64,000 bases of DNA from Elusimicrobiales bacterium (GTDB taxonomy: Bacteria > Elusimicrobiota > Elusimicrobia > Elusimicrobiales > Elusimicrobiaceae). The notes under the pieces are model-generated. The model saw nothing but the letters and a program-made list of their open reading frames with translations, was not told the DNA's origin and did no database searches. The stretch covers positions 21,769 through 85,768 of the forward strand of contig JBAZJT010000013.1 of the NCBI GenBank assembly GCA_041651175.1. The letters run 5' to 3'. Of the stretch, positions 41,468 to 49,533 are shown piece after piece. The position numbers and the translations under genes are program-made. Each line of letters starts with the position of its first letter. Within the stretch, counting starts at the first letter, position 1.

Positions 41468-41558
41468 ACCATCCTTTCGCCGCGAAACCGGGCGTCCGCG
41501 CGCCGGAGAAGGCGCGCGCAGGCCCCATAATGCGCCGCCCCGGGGCGCAGCCGGGGGA

Positions 41559-42938
41559 ATGCGGTCGTTTGGTCCGCCGCCCCGTAAAGAGAAAACAGAG
41601 GAAACCCTCAAAATCACGGGTTTTGACGCGCAGGGATTTGGCGTCGCCGGAACCGGGGCGGACCGGCCCGCGCTGCCTTATTGCACGCCGGGGGATTTGG
41701 TTCGCGCCGCAGTGTCCGTGTCCGGCAGGTATTCCGTTTCCGAAATCCTGCACGCCGGGCCGGGCCGGACCGCGCCGAAATGCCCGCTTTTTTTCAAGCC
41801 GGGGGCCAAACGCTGGTGCGGCGGCTGCGATTTCCAGCATCTGGGCTATGACGCGCAGCTTAAAGCCAAAAGCGCCGTCGCGGCGGCCTGCCTTGGCAAT
41901 GCGGGGCTGCGGGTTGGGCTGGAATCCCCGCTCCCCTCGCCGCTGCACTGGCGCTACCGCAACAAAATGCAGCTGCCTTTCGCCAAATTCGGCGGGCAAG
42001 TCCGCGCCGGTTTTTTCCACCCCGGAACGCATGAGCTAGTAGACTGTCCGGACTGCGCCGTCCAGTCCGAAAGCGCCGTCAAAATCGCGCTTGAGGTCAA
42101 GGCAATGGCCGCGCATTCCGGCTGGAGCGTTTATAACGAGGACGAGCATACCGGCTGGCTGCGCCACATCTTAATCAGGACGAATTCGCGCGGGGAGGCG
42201 ATGATATCTTTCGTCGGCAACGGCGAGCCGCGCTTTAATCTCACAGCCGCCGCGCAGAAGCTGGCTTACCGGCTGCCCCAGATAAAAAGCGTTTACCTTA
42301 ACATCCAGATGGAGCAGACTTCCGTCGTTTTAGGCCGCCACTGGGAAAAACTGCTGGGCGAGACGCAGCTGGAGGAAAAAATCTGCGGCAGGCGGTTTTT
42401 GTTCTACCCCGGCTCTTTTCTGCAGGTAAACACTGCGGCGGCGCAGGAACTCTACAAGACGGCGGCGCAATTTCTGGCGCAGGGCGCGCGCGCGGCGGAG
42501 CTTTACGATCTGTACTGCGGGATAGGCGTCATCGGCCTGAGCGTCGGCGCGGGGTTCAAGCGGCTGACCGGCATAGAGGAAAACGCCGGCGCGGCGGCCT
42601 GCGCGTGGAAAAACGCGCGCCTCAACAACATCCCCAACGCCAGATTTATCGCCGCAAAGGCGGAGGATTTTTTCTCAAAAGGCGCGGCCTTTTCAAACAG
42701 CGCCGCCGTCATCATGGACCCGCCGCGGACCGGCTGCTCGCCCAAACTGCTGACCGCGCTTAACAACACGCTGGTCAAAAAGATAGTCTACATCTCCTGC
42801 AATCCCGAAACTTTCGCGCGCGACGCCAAACTCCTGACGCGCTCTAGTTTTGAGCTCAAGCGCGTAAAACCCGCCGACCTGTTCCCCCAGACCGCGCAGG
42901 TGGAACTGGTCGCGTTTTTTGAACGGAGAAACAGATGA
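41559..42938 (+). CDS. rlmD: RlmD-like 23S rRNA (uracil-C5)-methyltransferase
   Basis: 459 residues from ATG 41559, which follows GGGGGA; the open frame extends to a TTG at 41391, adding an Arg/Pro-rich tail that I judge unlikely but possible. A TRAM-like N-terminus (TGFDAQGFGVAG) is followed by the Fe-S Cys cluster CPLFFKPGAKRWCGGC, then SAM motifs LYDLYCGIGVIGLSV, VIMDPPRTGC and the catalytic Cys in VYISCNPETFARD. This is the RlmD/RlmC/TrmA class; the four-Cys cluster favours RlmD, though RumB-type specificity cannot be excluded. Stop overlaps the permease gene by ATGA. Confidence 0.88.
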   Translation: MRSFGPPPRKEKTEETLKITGFDAQGFGVAGTGADRPALPYCTPGDLVRAAVSVSGRYSVSEILHAGPGRTAPKCPLFFKPGAKRWCGGCDFQHLGYDAQLKAKSAVAAACLGNAGLRVGLESPLPSPLHWRYRNKMQLPFAKFGGQVRAGFFHPGTHELVDCPDCAVQSESAVKIALEVKAMAAHSGWSVYNEDEHTGWLRHILIRTNSRGEAMISFVGNGEPRFNLTAAAQKLAYRLPQIKSVYLNIQMEQTSVVLGRHWEKLLGETQLEEKICGRRFLFYPGSFLQVNTAAAQELYKTAAQFLAQGARAAELYDLYCGIGVIGLSVGAGFKRLTGIEENAGAAACAWKNARLNNIPNARFIAAKAEDFFSKGAAFSNSAAVIMDPPRTGCSPKLLTALNNTLVKKIVYISCNPETFARDAKLLTRSSFELKRVKPADLFPQTAQVELVAFFERRNR

Positions 42939-44398
42939 GCATATTCCGGACCAAATCCGTGGACAGGATACTTGCCGAGTGTCATGACGGGCCGCATCTC
43001 AAGCGCGCGCTGGGCGCGCTGGACATCACCCTGATAGGCATAGGCGCGGTAATCGGCGCGGGAATTTTCACCATGGTGGGCGAGGCGGCCACCGGCGCGG
43101 CAAGCGGCCATCCGGCGGGGCCGGCGCTGATGCTGTCTTTTCTGATAACAGCTATCGCCTGCGGTTTCACCGCGCTCTGCTATGCGGAATTTGCGGCGAT
43201 GGTGCCCATCGCCGGCAGCGCCTACACCTACGCCTACGCCACTCTGGGCGAGTTGGCGGCCTGGATTATCGGCTGGGATTTGATTATTGAATACGCCATA
43301 GGAAACGTAGCCGTCGCCATAAGCTGGTCCGGGTATTTCAACGATTTGCTGCTGAATGTCTTCGGCGTCGGATTCCCGCTCTGGCTGAGGACGGATTACC
43401 GCAGCTTCATTCATAACGGGCTGGATTTGTCCTCGGTTCCGCATGTGCTGGGCGTGCCGGTCATATTCAACCTGCCGGCGGTGCTGGTGGTGCTGGCTAT
43501 CACCGCGCTGCTGGTGCGCGGCGTGCGGGAAAGCGCGTCTTTCAACGGCGTGATGGTCGGCATAAAACTTCTGGTGCTGGCGATATTTATAGCCTTCGGT
43601 TTTTATTACTTTGACCCCAAAAACTGGGTTCCGTTCGCGCCCGGCGGCTGGAAGGGGATACAGGCCGGCGCAGCCATCGCATTTTTCGCCTATATAGGTT
43701 TTGATGCGGTTTCCACCGTCTCGGAAGAAACGCGCGACCCCAAACGCGATATGCCCATAGGAATTATCGGCTCCCTTGCAATCTGCACGCTGATATATAT
43801 TCTGGTTACCGCCGCGCTTACCGGCATGATGCCCTTTGACGCCATCCGCGCCAAAGCGGCGGAGCCGCTGCTTGTGGGGCTGGAATACCATCACGCCAGC
43901 CGGTGGCTGATAACGTTGGTGGCTTTAGGCTCGGTGGTGGCGACGACGGCGGTGCTGCTGGTGTTCCAGCTCGGCCAGCCGAGGATATTTTTCGCCATGA
44001 GCCGCGACGGGCTGCTGCCGCCGGTATTTGAGCGCGTGCATCCCGTGTACAGGACGCCGCATATAACCACCATATGGACCGGCGTCGCCGTGGCCGCGCT
44101 GTCGGCCTTCTGCAATATAGAGGAGATGGCGAATTTGTGCAATATCGGCACGTTGTTCGCGTTCATACTGGTCTGCGCGGGAATTATCGTGCTGCGAATC
44201 AAGGACCCCGCAAGGCCGCGCCCGTTCCGCGCGCCTGGCGGTTTTGCCACGCCCATACTGGGAATACTTTTCTGCGTTTATCTGATGGCCGGACTTGGCG
44301 GGACGACATGGCTGCGCTTTGTGCTCTGGCTGATTATCGGACTGGCGATATACTTCCTGTACGGCAGAAAACGCAGCGTGGTCGGCGCGGCTCAATAG
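42935..44398 (+). CDS. APC-family amino acid permease (cationic amino acid transporter type)
   Basis: 487 residues, about twelve to thirteen membrane helices. LKRALGALDITLIGIGAVIGAGIFTMVGEAA is the conserved helix 1 region with GIGAVIGAGIF, and AIAFFAYIGFDAVSTVSEETRDPKRDMPIGI is the second APC/CAT signature. The length and the basic-amino-acid-type loops match the YfnA/CAT group. Substrate is not certain. The gene follows rlmD with an ATGA overlap; a dispersed repeat copy begins ten bases after its stop. Confidence 0.9.
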   Translation: MSIFRTKSVDRILAECHDGPHLKRALGALDITLIGIGAVIGAGIFTMVGEAATGAASGHPAGPALMLSFLITAIACGFTALCYAEFAAMVPIAGSAYTYAYATLGELAAWIIGWDLIIEYAIGNVAVAISWSGYFNDLLLNVFGVGFPLWLRTDYRSFIHNGLDLSSVPHVLGVPVIFNLPAVLVVLAITALLVRGVRESASFNGVMVGIKLLVLAIFIAFGFYYFDPKNWVPFAPGGWKGIQAGAAIAFFAYIGFDAVSTVSEETRDPKRDMPIGIIGSLAICTLIYILVTAALTGMMPFDAIRAKAAEPLLVGLEYHHASRWLITLVALGSVVATTAVLLVFQLGQPRIFFAMSRDGLLPPVFERVHPVYRTPHITTIWTGVAVAALSAFCNIEEMANLCNIGTLFAFILVCAGIIVLRIKDPARPRPFRAPGGFATPILGILFCVYLMAGLGGTTWLRFVLWLIIGLAIYFLYGRKRSVVGAAQ

Positions 44399-44407
44399 CC
44401 CCGTTCC

Positions 44408-44493
44408 GGCGCCAGGAATCTCGAAATTCCGCACAGGAATGCCCCGCCAGCCGCGCCAAATTCCGCAATCCGACTGCGATTTCCGGGTTATAG
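44408..44493 (+). repeat. Dispersed repeat, copy C
   Basis: The core 44455-44493 (ATCCGACTGCGATTTCCGGG) matches copies A and B; the upstream part (CCGCACAGGAATG) matches the reverse complement of 34449-34470. It directly follows the permease gene. Confidence 0.6.
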
Positions 44494-44531
44494 ATAGCAT
44501 CCCCGAAATTGCGGATTTATGGGGGGCTGTT

Positions 44532-44760
44532 AATCTGCGTTAATCTGCATAATCTGCGGGGCATCTGCGGTAAAATGCCGTTTCGTCAGAGAACCCGCAT
44601 GACGGTTCCCGCGGGCGGGGAAACAAAAGCATGGGTCATGCGCCGGCAACGCCGGTTTTGCTTTTCCCGCCGCGCAAGCTGTTTTCATTTACGCATTCAA
44701 CTCTATCGCGGCGGCGGTTAAACGCAGATGCCCCGCAGATTATGCAGATTAACGCAGATT
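44532..44760. repeat. 229-bp element with perfect 38-bp inverted ends of phased ATCTGC units
   Basis: 44532-44569 and 44723-44760 are exact reverse complements. Each arm is a run of AATCTGCG-type units spaced about 10-12 bases, near one helical turn. The interior has no convincing gene. Together with copy C it fills most of the gap 44399-44932; the remainder (44761-44932) is AT-richer sequence with a REP-like phrase at 44851 and no gene I can support. Confidence 0.8.
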
Positions 44761-44850
44761 GGCTCAACGGCATTCCATGCGAAGCAATTTTAGCGGCGGA
44801 GGCAAATCAGAACCAAATTTACGGGATAGGAGCTTGTCCCGAATTTAGGA

Positions 44851-44866
44851 TACTGTCCCCATTGGC
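44851..44866 (+). repeat. REP-like 16-mer, left side of the nuclease pair
   Basis: TACTGTCCCCATTGGC is the reverse complement of 46097-46112 with one mismatch, so the two-gene nuclease operon lies between inverted copies about 1.25 kb apart. Confidence 0.55.
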
Positions 44867-44932
44867 ACGTCGCATTCCGGTTCTAGCTATGAAGCATGAA
44901 TGGTGGCCCAAACTGGATAATATTAAGAACTT

Positions 44933-45367
44933 TCAGCGCTCCATTTTCATGGGCGTGACAGTTTTTGTTGGATTAACAAGTAATACTTGGCAATTAAGAA
45001 GCAACAACGATTTTTCTATGCGCGCTAAATATTTTAAGAAATAGGGTGTTTTTGGAACAGCCAACGCAACCGACGCATTGGGGTATTTATTTTTTAGTTC
45101 GGCTATAGTAAAAAAGCCTCTCGCTACGCGGTCAAGAACTTGAGTCTCTGTATAACTTAGGCCATAACGAGCACTACCCCTGCGTGAACTTGTTCCTCCT
45201 TTCGCTTCTATCAGCAGAACCCCTTTCTGCTCATGTCTGGCCGTTATATCAATGCCTTTTTGCGTTGTAGTTAAAACACTTTCTATGATATACCCCTCTA
45301 TTTTCAGATATTGGCAAACCGCATCAATAACCGCATTTTCATCCATGTCTAGGATTGTTTCATTCAT
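44933..45367 (-). CDS. Small PD-(D/E)XK-type endonuclease-like protein
   Basis: 144 residues from ATG 45367, whose first bases overlap the NYN stop (ATGAATGA); an in-frame ATG at 45394 adds nine residues. Pattern: Glu10 in DENAVIDAVCQYL, Asp40 in KGIDITARH, then Glu54-x-Lys56 in VLLIEAKGG, the full restriction-endonuclease-like E...D...ExK core. SRRGSARYGLSYTETQVLDRVARGFF follows, similar to Mrr-type or Holliday-resolvase-like nucleases acting on DNA. No methyltransferase is adjacent. AT-richer than the flanks, so probably acquired. Sharing an operon with an NYN ribonuclease suggests a two-nuclease defence or stress module; inference. Confidence 0.72.
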   Translation of the reverse strand: MNETILDMDENAVIDAVCQYLKIEGYIIESVLTTTQKGIDITARHEQKGVLLIEAKGGTSSRRGSARYGLSYTETQVLDRVARGFFTIAELKNKYPNASVALAVPKTPYFLKYLARIEKSLLLLNCQVLLVNPTKTVTPMKMER

Positions 45368-46034
45368 AAAATTCAGGGTCAATCCCCTCATCATTTGTTT
45401 CTGCGCTAGTGAATTCCTGTGGTAATTGCCAGTATTCAGGGCAATCGGTATCCGGCAAGCGACTATTCGCTAACATATCCTCAGTAATTGCATTGCACCG
45501 GACCTTGTGGATTTTTTCTTTCCGTGTAATATCGCGAACAAAACTCTGCCATCTTTGAAAAGACTGTCCCGGAGGAACCCAAATATCAACATTCCGGCGT
45601 CCTTTGCCCATCACAGCTTCGACTGCTACAGAAAAATCAAAATCTCCACTGAGGAGAATCGCTTTATCATATGCATGTAAATCCATCGTGTCTGCTAGCA
45701 TATCAACAGCCAAACGGGTATCTGTTAATTTTTCTTGGCGCATTTTGCCCGCATGTTTTTCGAAATATCCAGGGATTACTATCAACCTATCTACCGAGCG
45801 CACGGCATCTAGCCATATTTTCTGATTAGCAACTTCCTGACTATTTAGTTCAGTGTAAGGATTTACAAGGGCAGTATAATATTTAATCCAAGCGAGATGT
45901 TCCCCTTCTTCCAAAAAATATTTTTCTGCAAGCTTCCGAAAATTACACCAACCTAAGCCAATAGGAACTTGCTTATTATTTTTTATGGAGTAATAGAAAT
46001 TGAATCCATCAATATACATCCAGACTTTTTTCAT
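45360..46034 (-). CDS. NYN (PIN-like) domain ribonuclease
   Basis: 224 residues. MKKVWMYIDGFNFYYSIKNN carries Asp9 and Asn12; KLTDTRLAVDMLAD supplies Asp111; AILLSGDFDFSVAVEAVMGKGRRNVDIWVP supplies Asp131 and Asp133. This is the acidic metal site of NYN/LabA-type (DUF88) nucleases. The C-terminal 60 residues are unassigned. Members of this fold cleave RNA, and some occur in phage-defence loci. The gene is AT-rich relative to the chromosome, heads an operon with a PD-(D/E)XK gene, and has REP-like sequence plus an 8-bp tandem repeat upstream of it. Confidence 0.82.
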   Translation of the reverse strand: MKKVWMYIDGFNFYYSIKNNKQVPIGLGWCNFRKLAEKYFLEEGEHLAWIKYYTALVNPYTELNSQEVANQKIWLDAVRSVDRLIVIPGYFEKHAGKMRQEKLTDTRLAVDMLADTMDLHAYDKAILLSGDFDFSVAVEAVMGKGRRNVDIWVPPGQSFQRWQSFVRDITRKEKIHKVRCNAITEDMLANSRLPDTDCPEYWQLPQEFTSAETNDEGIDPEFYE

Positions 46035-46076
46035 AACTGTCCCGCTTAGCCAGATTGTACCGCTTGCGGTGCTACA

Positions 46077-46112
46077 GCGGGCCAGCGGGCCAACGGGCCA
46101 ACGGGGACAGTA
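46077..46112. repeat. 8-bp tandem repeat and REP-like 16-mer upstream of the nuclease operon
   Basis: GCGGGCCA occurs twice, then ACGGGCCA, then ACGGGGAC (46077-46108). It runs into GCCAACGGGGACAGTA (46097-46112), the inverted partner of 44851-44866. From memory, GGGGACAGTATACT phrases recur near REP-associated transposases in many genomes; I cannot verify that here. Confidence 0.5.
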
Positions 46113-46164
46113 TACTAAATTTTTTCAGCGGTCAGGATTTGATAGGTTTTGCCTGGTTTTATCT

Positions 46165-46240
46165 GGCGGGGATGCGCGTCAAATTCTGCGGCGAACTGTC
46201 CGTGTCATCCGCCGCGTCGGCTCTCGCAACCAATTTCCGG
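46165..46240 (+). repeat. Dispersed repeat, copy D (partial)
   Basis: CGTCAAATTCTGCGGC, ACTGTCCG and CAATTTCCGGGCTA are shared in part with copies A-C, most closely with 34478-34535. It lies between the nuclease operon and the mltA 3' end. The gap 46035-46336 contains this, the tandem repeat and no gene. Confidence 0.5.
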
Positions 46241-46336
46241 GCTAAATTACCGGCGCCGGAATTCTCTCCCGCGCTCGGGAAACGACCCCGGGCAGACGTG
46301 ACTTCCCGTCCTGCAATCCTGCCATCCCGCGGAAAA

Positions 46337-47635
46337 TTATTTTTTGAGGACGAAGAGGTAGAGGTCGCCGGAGGCTTTCATGCCGCTGGCTTCGGCGGCG
46401 GCTTTTTTGCCGGAACCCCAGAACAAATCCAGCCTGCCGGGGCCGCGTATGGCAGAGCCGGTGTCCTGCGTCGCTATGAAACGGCTGAACTGCCGGAAAG
46501 AGGTTATTTTGCCGCTGTCGTCGGCAACGGGACGGGTGGAGCTTATCATGCCGGCAAGCCCCAGCGGAATTACCTCCGGGTCAATCGCCACGGACCTGCC
46601 GGCGGTGAGAGGCCGGTCTATGGCGCCGTGCGGCTCCTCCCCGGCGGGCATGACGCGGAAAAATATGTAGCGCGGATTGAGGTTTATGATGCGCGTCTCC
46701 CTGCCGTTGTCCATGGACGTCATGTATTTGATGAAATCGGCAAAAGACATGGCCGGGATTTCGCCGCAATCCATAAGAATGCGCTGAACGCTTTTATACG
46801 GCCAGCCGTTGGCGCCGTCAAAACCCAGCCGCAACGCGGAGCCGTCGGGGAAACGCGCAAAGCCGGAGCCCTGTATCTGCAAAAGCATAATCTCCGCCGG
46901 GTGGGCTGACCACGCGAACTCCAGCCCTTTGCCTGCAAGCGCGCCGTTTTCAATCTGCTCGCGGGAATGGTATTTGGCAAGAGAGCCGTCCGGTTTTTTC
47001 ATCCCGTAGTCAAAACCGGGGGCGGGGCTTTCCCTTACCAGGTCCGGCGGTCTGAGATAGAGCGCATGGGTATGCGCGGAATCAGAGGACGCGGCAACCG
47101 GGATGTCCGCCTCGTAATAGCCGGTGATTGTTATGTGGTTGCTGCCGTCGTCCGCCACGGATTTGTAGGCGGTAAATTCCGCGCCGACGGTTTTGCGTAT
47201 TTCGTCAAGCGTTTTGCCGGATGAAAAAAGCTCTATAAGCCTGGCGGCGGAGCGGCGCAGCAGCGGGGCCCCGTATGTTTTTCCGCCAAGTTTTATGGAG
47301 AATGAATCCGGTTTCTCGCGCCAGTATTCCAGATTGGCGCGCACCGCGGAGAGGAAACCGGCCCTTTCCATGTCGTCGGCGAAATCCGGCATTTCGGAAG
47401 GGGACACCGGGGAAACGCCCCTTAAGGGTTGCGATGCGTTATCTGGATATGCGCGGTCGCCCGGCGGCAGGCGCGGGCACTGCGGTTTGATTGCGTCCGG
47501 TTCAGGCGGAATGGGGACTTCCAGAATCTGCGGCGGTATGGAGGAAAAGTTCCTGCTTAGCACTGCGGGCGGCTCCGCCAGGGCGCAGGCCCCGGCAAAG
47601 CACAGGCAGAATATCGCCGCCGCAAGTGTTTTCAT
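46337..47635 (-). CDS. mltA: MltA-type lytic murein transglycosylase
   Basis: 432 residues from ATG 47635, six bases after the preceding stop. Signal peptide MKTLAAAIFCLCFAGACALA. The MltA domain includes ITGYYEADIPVA, GLEFAWSAHPAEIMLLQIQGSG and the 3D domain IATQDTGSAIRGPGRLDLFWGSG with the catalytic Asp residues. It cleaves peptidoglycan glycan strands forming 1,6-anhydro ends at the outer membrane or in the periplasm. The protein lacks a clear lipobox, unlike E. coli MltA. It follows the tandem PC4-like gene in one unit. Confidence 0.92.
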   Translation of the reverse strand: MKTLAAAIFCLCFAGACALAEPPAVLSRNFSSIPPQILEVPIPPEPDAIKPQCPRLPPGDRAYPDNASQPLRGVSPVSPSEMPDFADDMERAGFLSAVRANLEYWREKPDSFSIKLGGKTYGAPLLRRSAARLIELFSSGKTLDEIRKTVGAEFTAYKSVADDGSNHITITGYYEADIPVAASSDSAHTHALYLRPPDLVRESPAPGFDYGMKKPDGSLAKYHSREQIENGALAGKGLEFAWSAHPAEIMLLQIQGSGFARFPDGSALRLGFDGANGWPYKSVQRILMDCGEIPAMSFADFIKYMTSMDNGRETRIINLNPRYIFFRVMPAGEEPHGAIDRPLTAGRSVAIDPEVIPLGLAGMISSTRPVADDSGKITSFRQFSRFIATQDTGSAIRGPGRLDLFWGSGKKAAAEASGMKASGDLYLFVLKK

Positions 47636-47640
47636 AGGTG

Positions 47641-48099
47641 TTATTCGGTCGCCGGCATCGCTTCCCTCATCTTGGCGAAAAAGCTTTTTATCATCACAAG
47701 CTGGTCGTAGGGCAGCCTTATGCCGCGCTTGGTCCAGCCTTTGTAGGACACGTCGTCCTGCCATTCGCGCAAGTCTATGCCGGTGGAGTCCATGTATATC
47801 GTTATGCGCGCGACAAGCATCAGTCCCGGACGCTTGGCGTACCTGCCGATTTCCTCTTCTTTTATGGCGGTCGGCTCCGGCGGAAGTTTCTCCAGCGCTT
47901 CCAGAATTCCGGTCACTATGGCGGGGCTCATGGTAACGCCGGAACGGGTGGGGCCGGTGTAAGTGTCGCCCTTGAGGTATTTCCTGATGGAGCCGTAAGG
48001 ATGTCCGCGATACTCGTCCACGGAAAATTTGATTTCCGAACCGCTGCCCGATTTTATAGCTCCGATATCCTGTAAAACCTTGAAGCCGCCCTGCGGCAT
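47641..48099 (-). CDS. Tandem PC4-like (YdbC-type) nucleic-acid-binding protein
   Basis: 152 residues that fall into two similar units. Unit 1: GSEIKFSVDEYRGHPYGSIRKYL then PTRSGVTMSPAIVTGILEAL. Unit 2: RITIYMDSTGIDLREWQ then WTKRGIRLPYDQLVMIKSFF. Each has the PC4 layout: strand, strand with (S/L)-I/L-R-(K/E), strand with T-(K/R)-x-G-(V/I)-x-L/M, then a helix. PC4 proteins bind single-stranded DNA as dimers, so one chain here could form a pseudo-dimer. The assignment is by pattern and is moderately sure. A possible role is in replication or transcription. Confidence 0.6.
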   Translation of the reverse strand: MPQGGFKVLQDIGAIKSGSGSEIKFSVDEYRGHPYGSIRKYLKGDTYTGPTRSGVTMSPAIVTGILEALEKLPPEPTAIKEEEIGRYAKRPGLMLVARITIYMDSTGIDLREWQDDVSYKGWTKRGIRLPYDQLVMIKSFFAKMREAMPATE

Positions 48100-48192
48100 A
48101 AGCCCTCCATGCGCGAAATAGTGTTTGTATTCTATGTTACGGAATGGTAAATGTCAATGACGGTTTGCTATACTTTCGCTGGAGGCGGAATC

Positions 48193-49533
48193 ATGAGTTT
48201 CATATCCAAGCTTGCCGGTGAACTGGACGGTTGCGTAAGCGAGGCTATCATAAACCGCGAGCAGTGCGTGCGGATAATGGCGCGCGCGCAGGCAAAACAC
48301 GCTGCCTCGCGCATGCAGGCGTCCACATGGATTACAATCATAGCGGGGCTCAGTTTTGCGCTGGGCATATCGCTGATATGCGCCTATAACTGGGACAAAA
48401 TTCCGCCTTTGGCAAAGGTGCTTGCATTCAACGTTCTGCTCCTGGCGACGGGCGAAGCCGCGCTGGCGCTGCGCGCAAAGCACGGGGCCTGGGCGTTGGC
48501 TCCGGCGGCGTTGTGGTTTTTCATGCCTGCGATAGGCATAGGGCTTTATGCGCAGGTGTTCCAGTTGTCCGGCGACCCGGTAAAGCCGTTTTTTGCATGG
48601 GCGATGCTTTCGCTTCCGTTGGCGTTATGGTGGGAGGGCGGCAAAATTGCATTTGCCGAGGCTGCACTGCTGGTGTATGTGCTTTTCGCCGGAGCGTTCG
48701 GCCACGGCACAGTCATGACGCTGTCGGATATGTGGGCCGGCATGCCCGCGTCCGATATGCGGCTGGCCTGGCTGTCTGCCGGACTGGTTATAGCGGCCGG
48801 CGCATATATTACGGCCAGGAAATTGCGAAACCAGGCCGTCTGGTTTGCAGGAGCTTTGCTCGTCTGGATCATAATGCTCACTCATCACACCCGGATGTTC
48901 CACTGCGCGGACCCCGGTATGATAATGTTTGCCGCCGCCTCCGCCGCGCTGGTGTGCATAGGCGTCGGCGCGGAGTATTCCTGCGGAGAAACCGGATTGC
49001 CGTTTATCGTATGGTTTGCCGTTATGTACGGCGCGGGTTTCCTTTACAAGCACGATCGGCTGCACGGCTTTGGCGGCGGCGGGATAACCGCAAACGGCAT
49101 TATGCTGCTTTGCGGCATATACGCAGCCGCCGCCGCCTTTTTCCTGTTTGGCAGGAAACCGGTATTCAGCGCGGACCCGCGCAGCGAGAAAGCGGCCAGA
49201 ATCATTATGCTGCTGTTTACCGGAATGCTGTGCCTTTTATCCGGCCAGTTCACTGTTGCGGCGGCAGTGGCGGCGAATATAGTCCTGTTTGGCTCCGGCG
49301 CGGGGCTTATATGGCACGGGATGGTTTCGGGGAATTTGAAGCATGTGGACTATGGGGTTACGGTTGTGACCGTCATGCTGTTCACCAGATTCCTTGATTA
49401 CTTCGGCTCCATGCTCACAAGCGGGAGCGCGTTTATCGCCGCTGGCTGCGCGCTGGCGATGTTCGCATATTTTATACGCAAGGGCAGGAAAATCGCAAGA
49501 GCGCAATCTTCCACGGACGGAGGCGGCATATGA
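48193..49533 (+). CDS. DUF2157 family membrane protein
   Basis: 446 residues from ATG 48193, seven bases after GGAGG. The N-terminal cytoplasmic 60 residues (LDGCVSEAIINREQCVRIMARAQA) and the first helix pair with ICAYNWDKIPPLAKVLAFNVLLLATGEAAL are the DUF2157 domain; about twelve further helices follow. These proteins are often paired with GDYXXLXY-domain proteins, as here; the function is unknown. The stop overlaps the next gene by four bases. Confidence 0.85.
   Translation: MSFISKLAGELDGCVSEAIINREQCVRIMARAQAKHAASRMQASTWITIIAGLSFALGISLICAYNWDKIPPLAKVLAFNVLLLATGEAALALRAKHGAWALAPAALWFFMPAIGIGLYAQVFQLSGDPVKPFFAWAMLSLPLALWWEGGKIAFAEAALLVYVLFAGAFGHGTVMTLSDMWAGMPASDMRLAWLSAGLVIAAGAYITARKLRNQAVWFAGALLVWIIMLTHHTRMFHCADPGMIMFAAASAALVCIGVGAEYSCGETGLPFIVWFAVMYGAGFLYKHDRLHGFGGGGITANGIMLLCGIYAAAAAFFLFGRKPVFSADPRSEKAARIIMLLFTGMLCLLSGQFTVAAAVAANIVLFGSGAGLIWHGMVSGNLKHVDYGVTVVTVMLFTRFLDYFGSMLTSGSAFIAAGCALAMFAYFIRKGRKIARAQSSTDGGGI

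Noticed and set aside
41391..41558. Arg/Pro-rich N-terminal extension of RlmD starting at TTG
   Set aside because: No ribosome site, low complexity and overlap with the preceding gene; the ATG at 41559 with GGGGGA fits better.
44631..45044. 137-residue plus-strand frame, considered as a transposase remnant because of ARRIPVL after the REP-like phrase
   Set aside because: Only a few residues resemble a REP transposase start, no HUH motif is visible, and the frame overlaps the opposite-strand nuclease gene.
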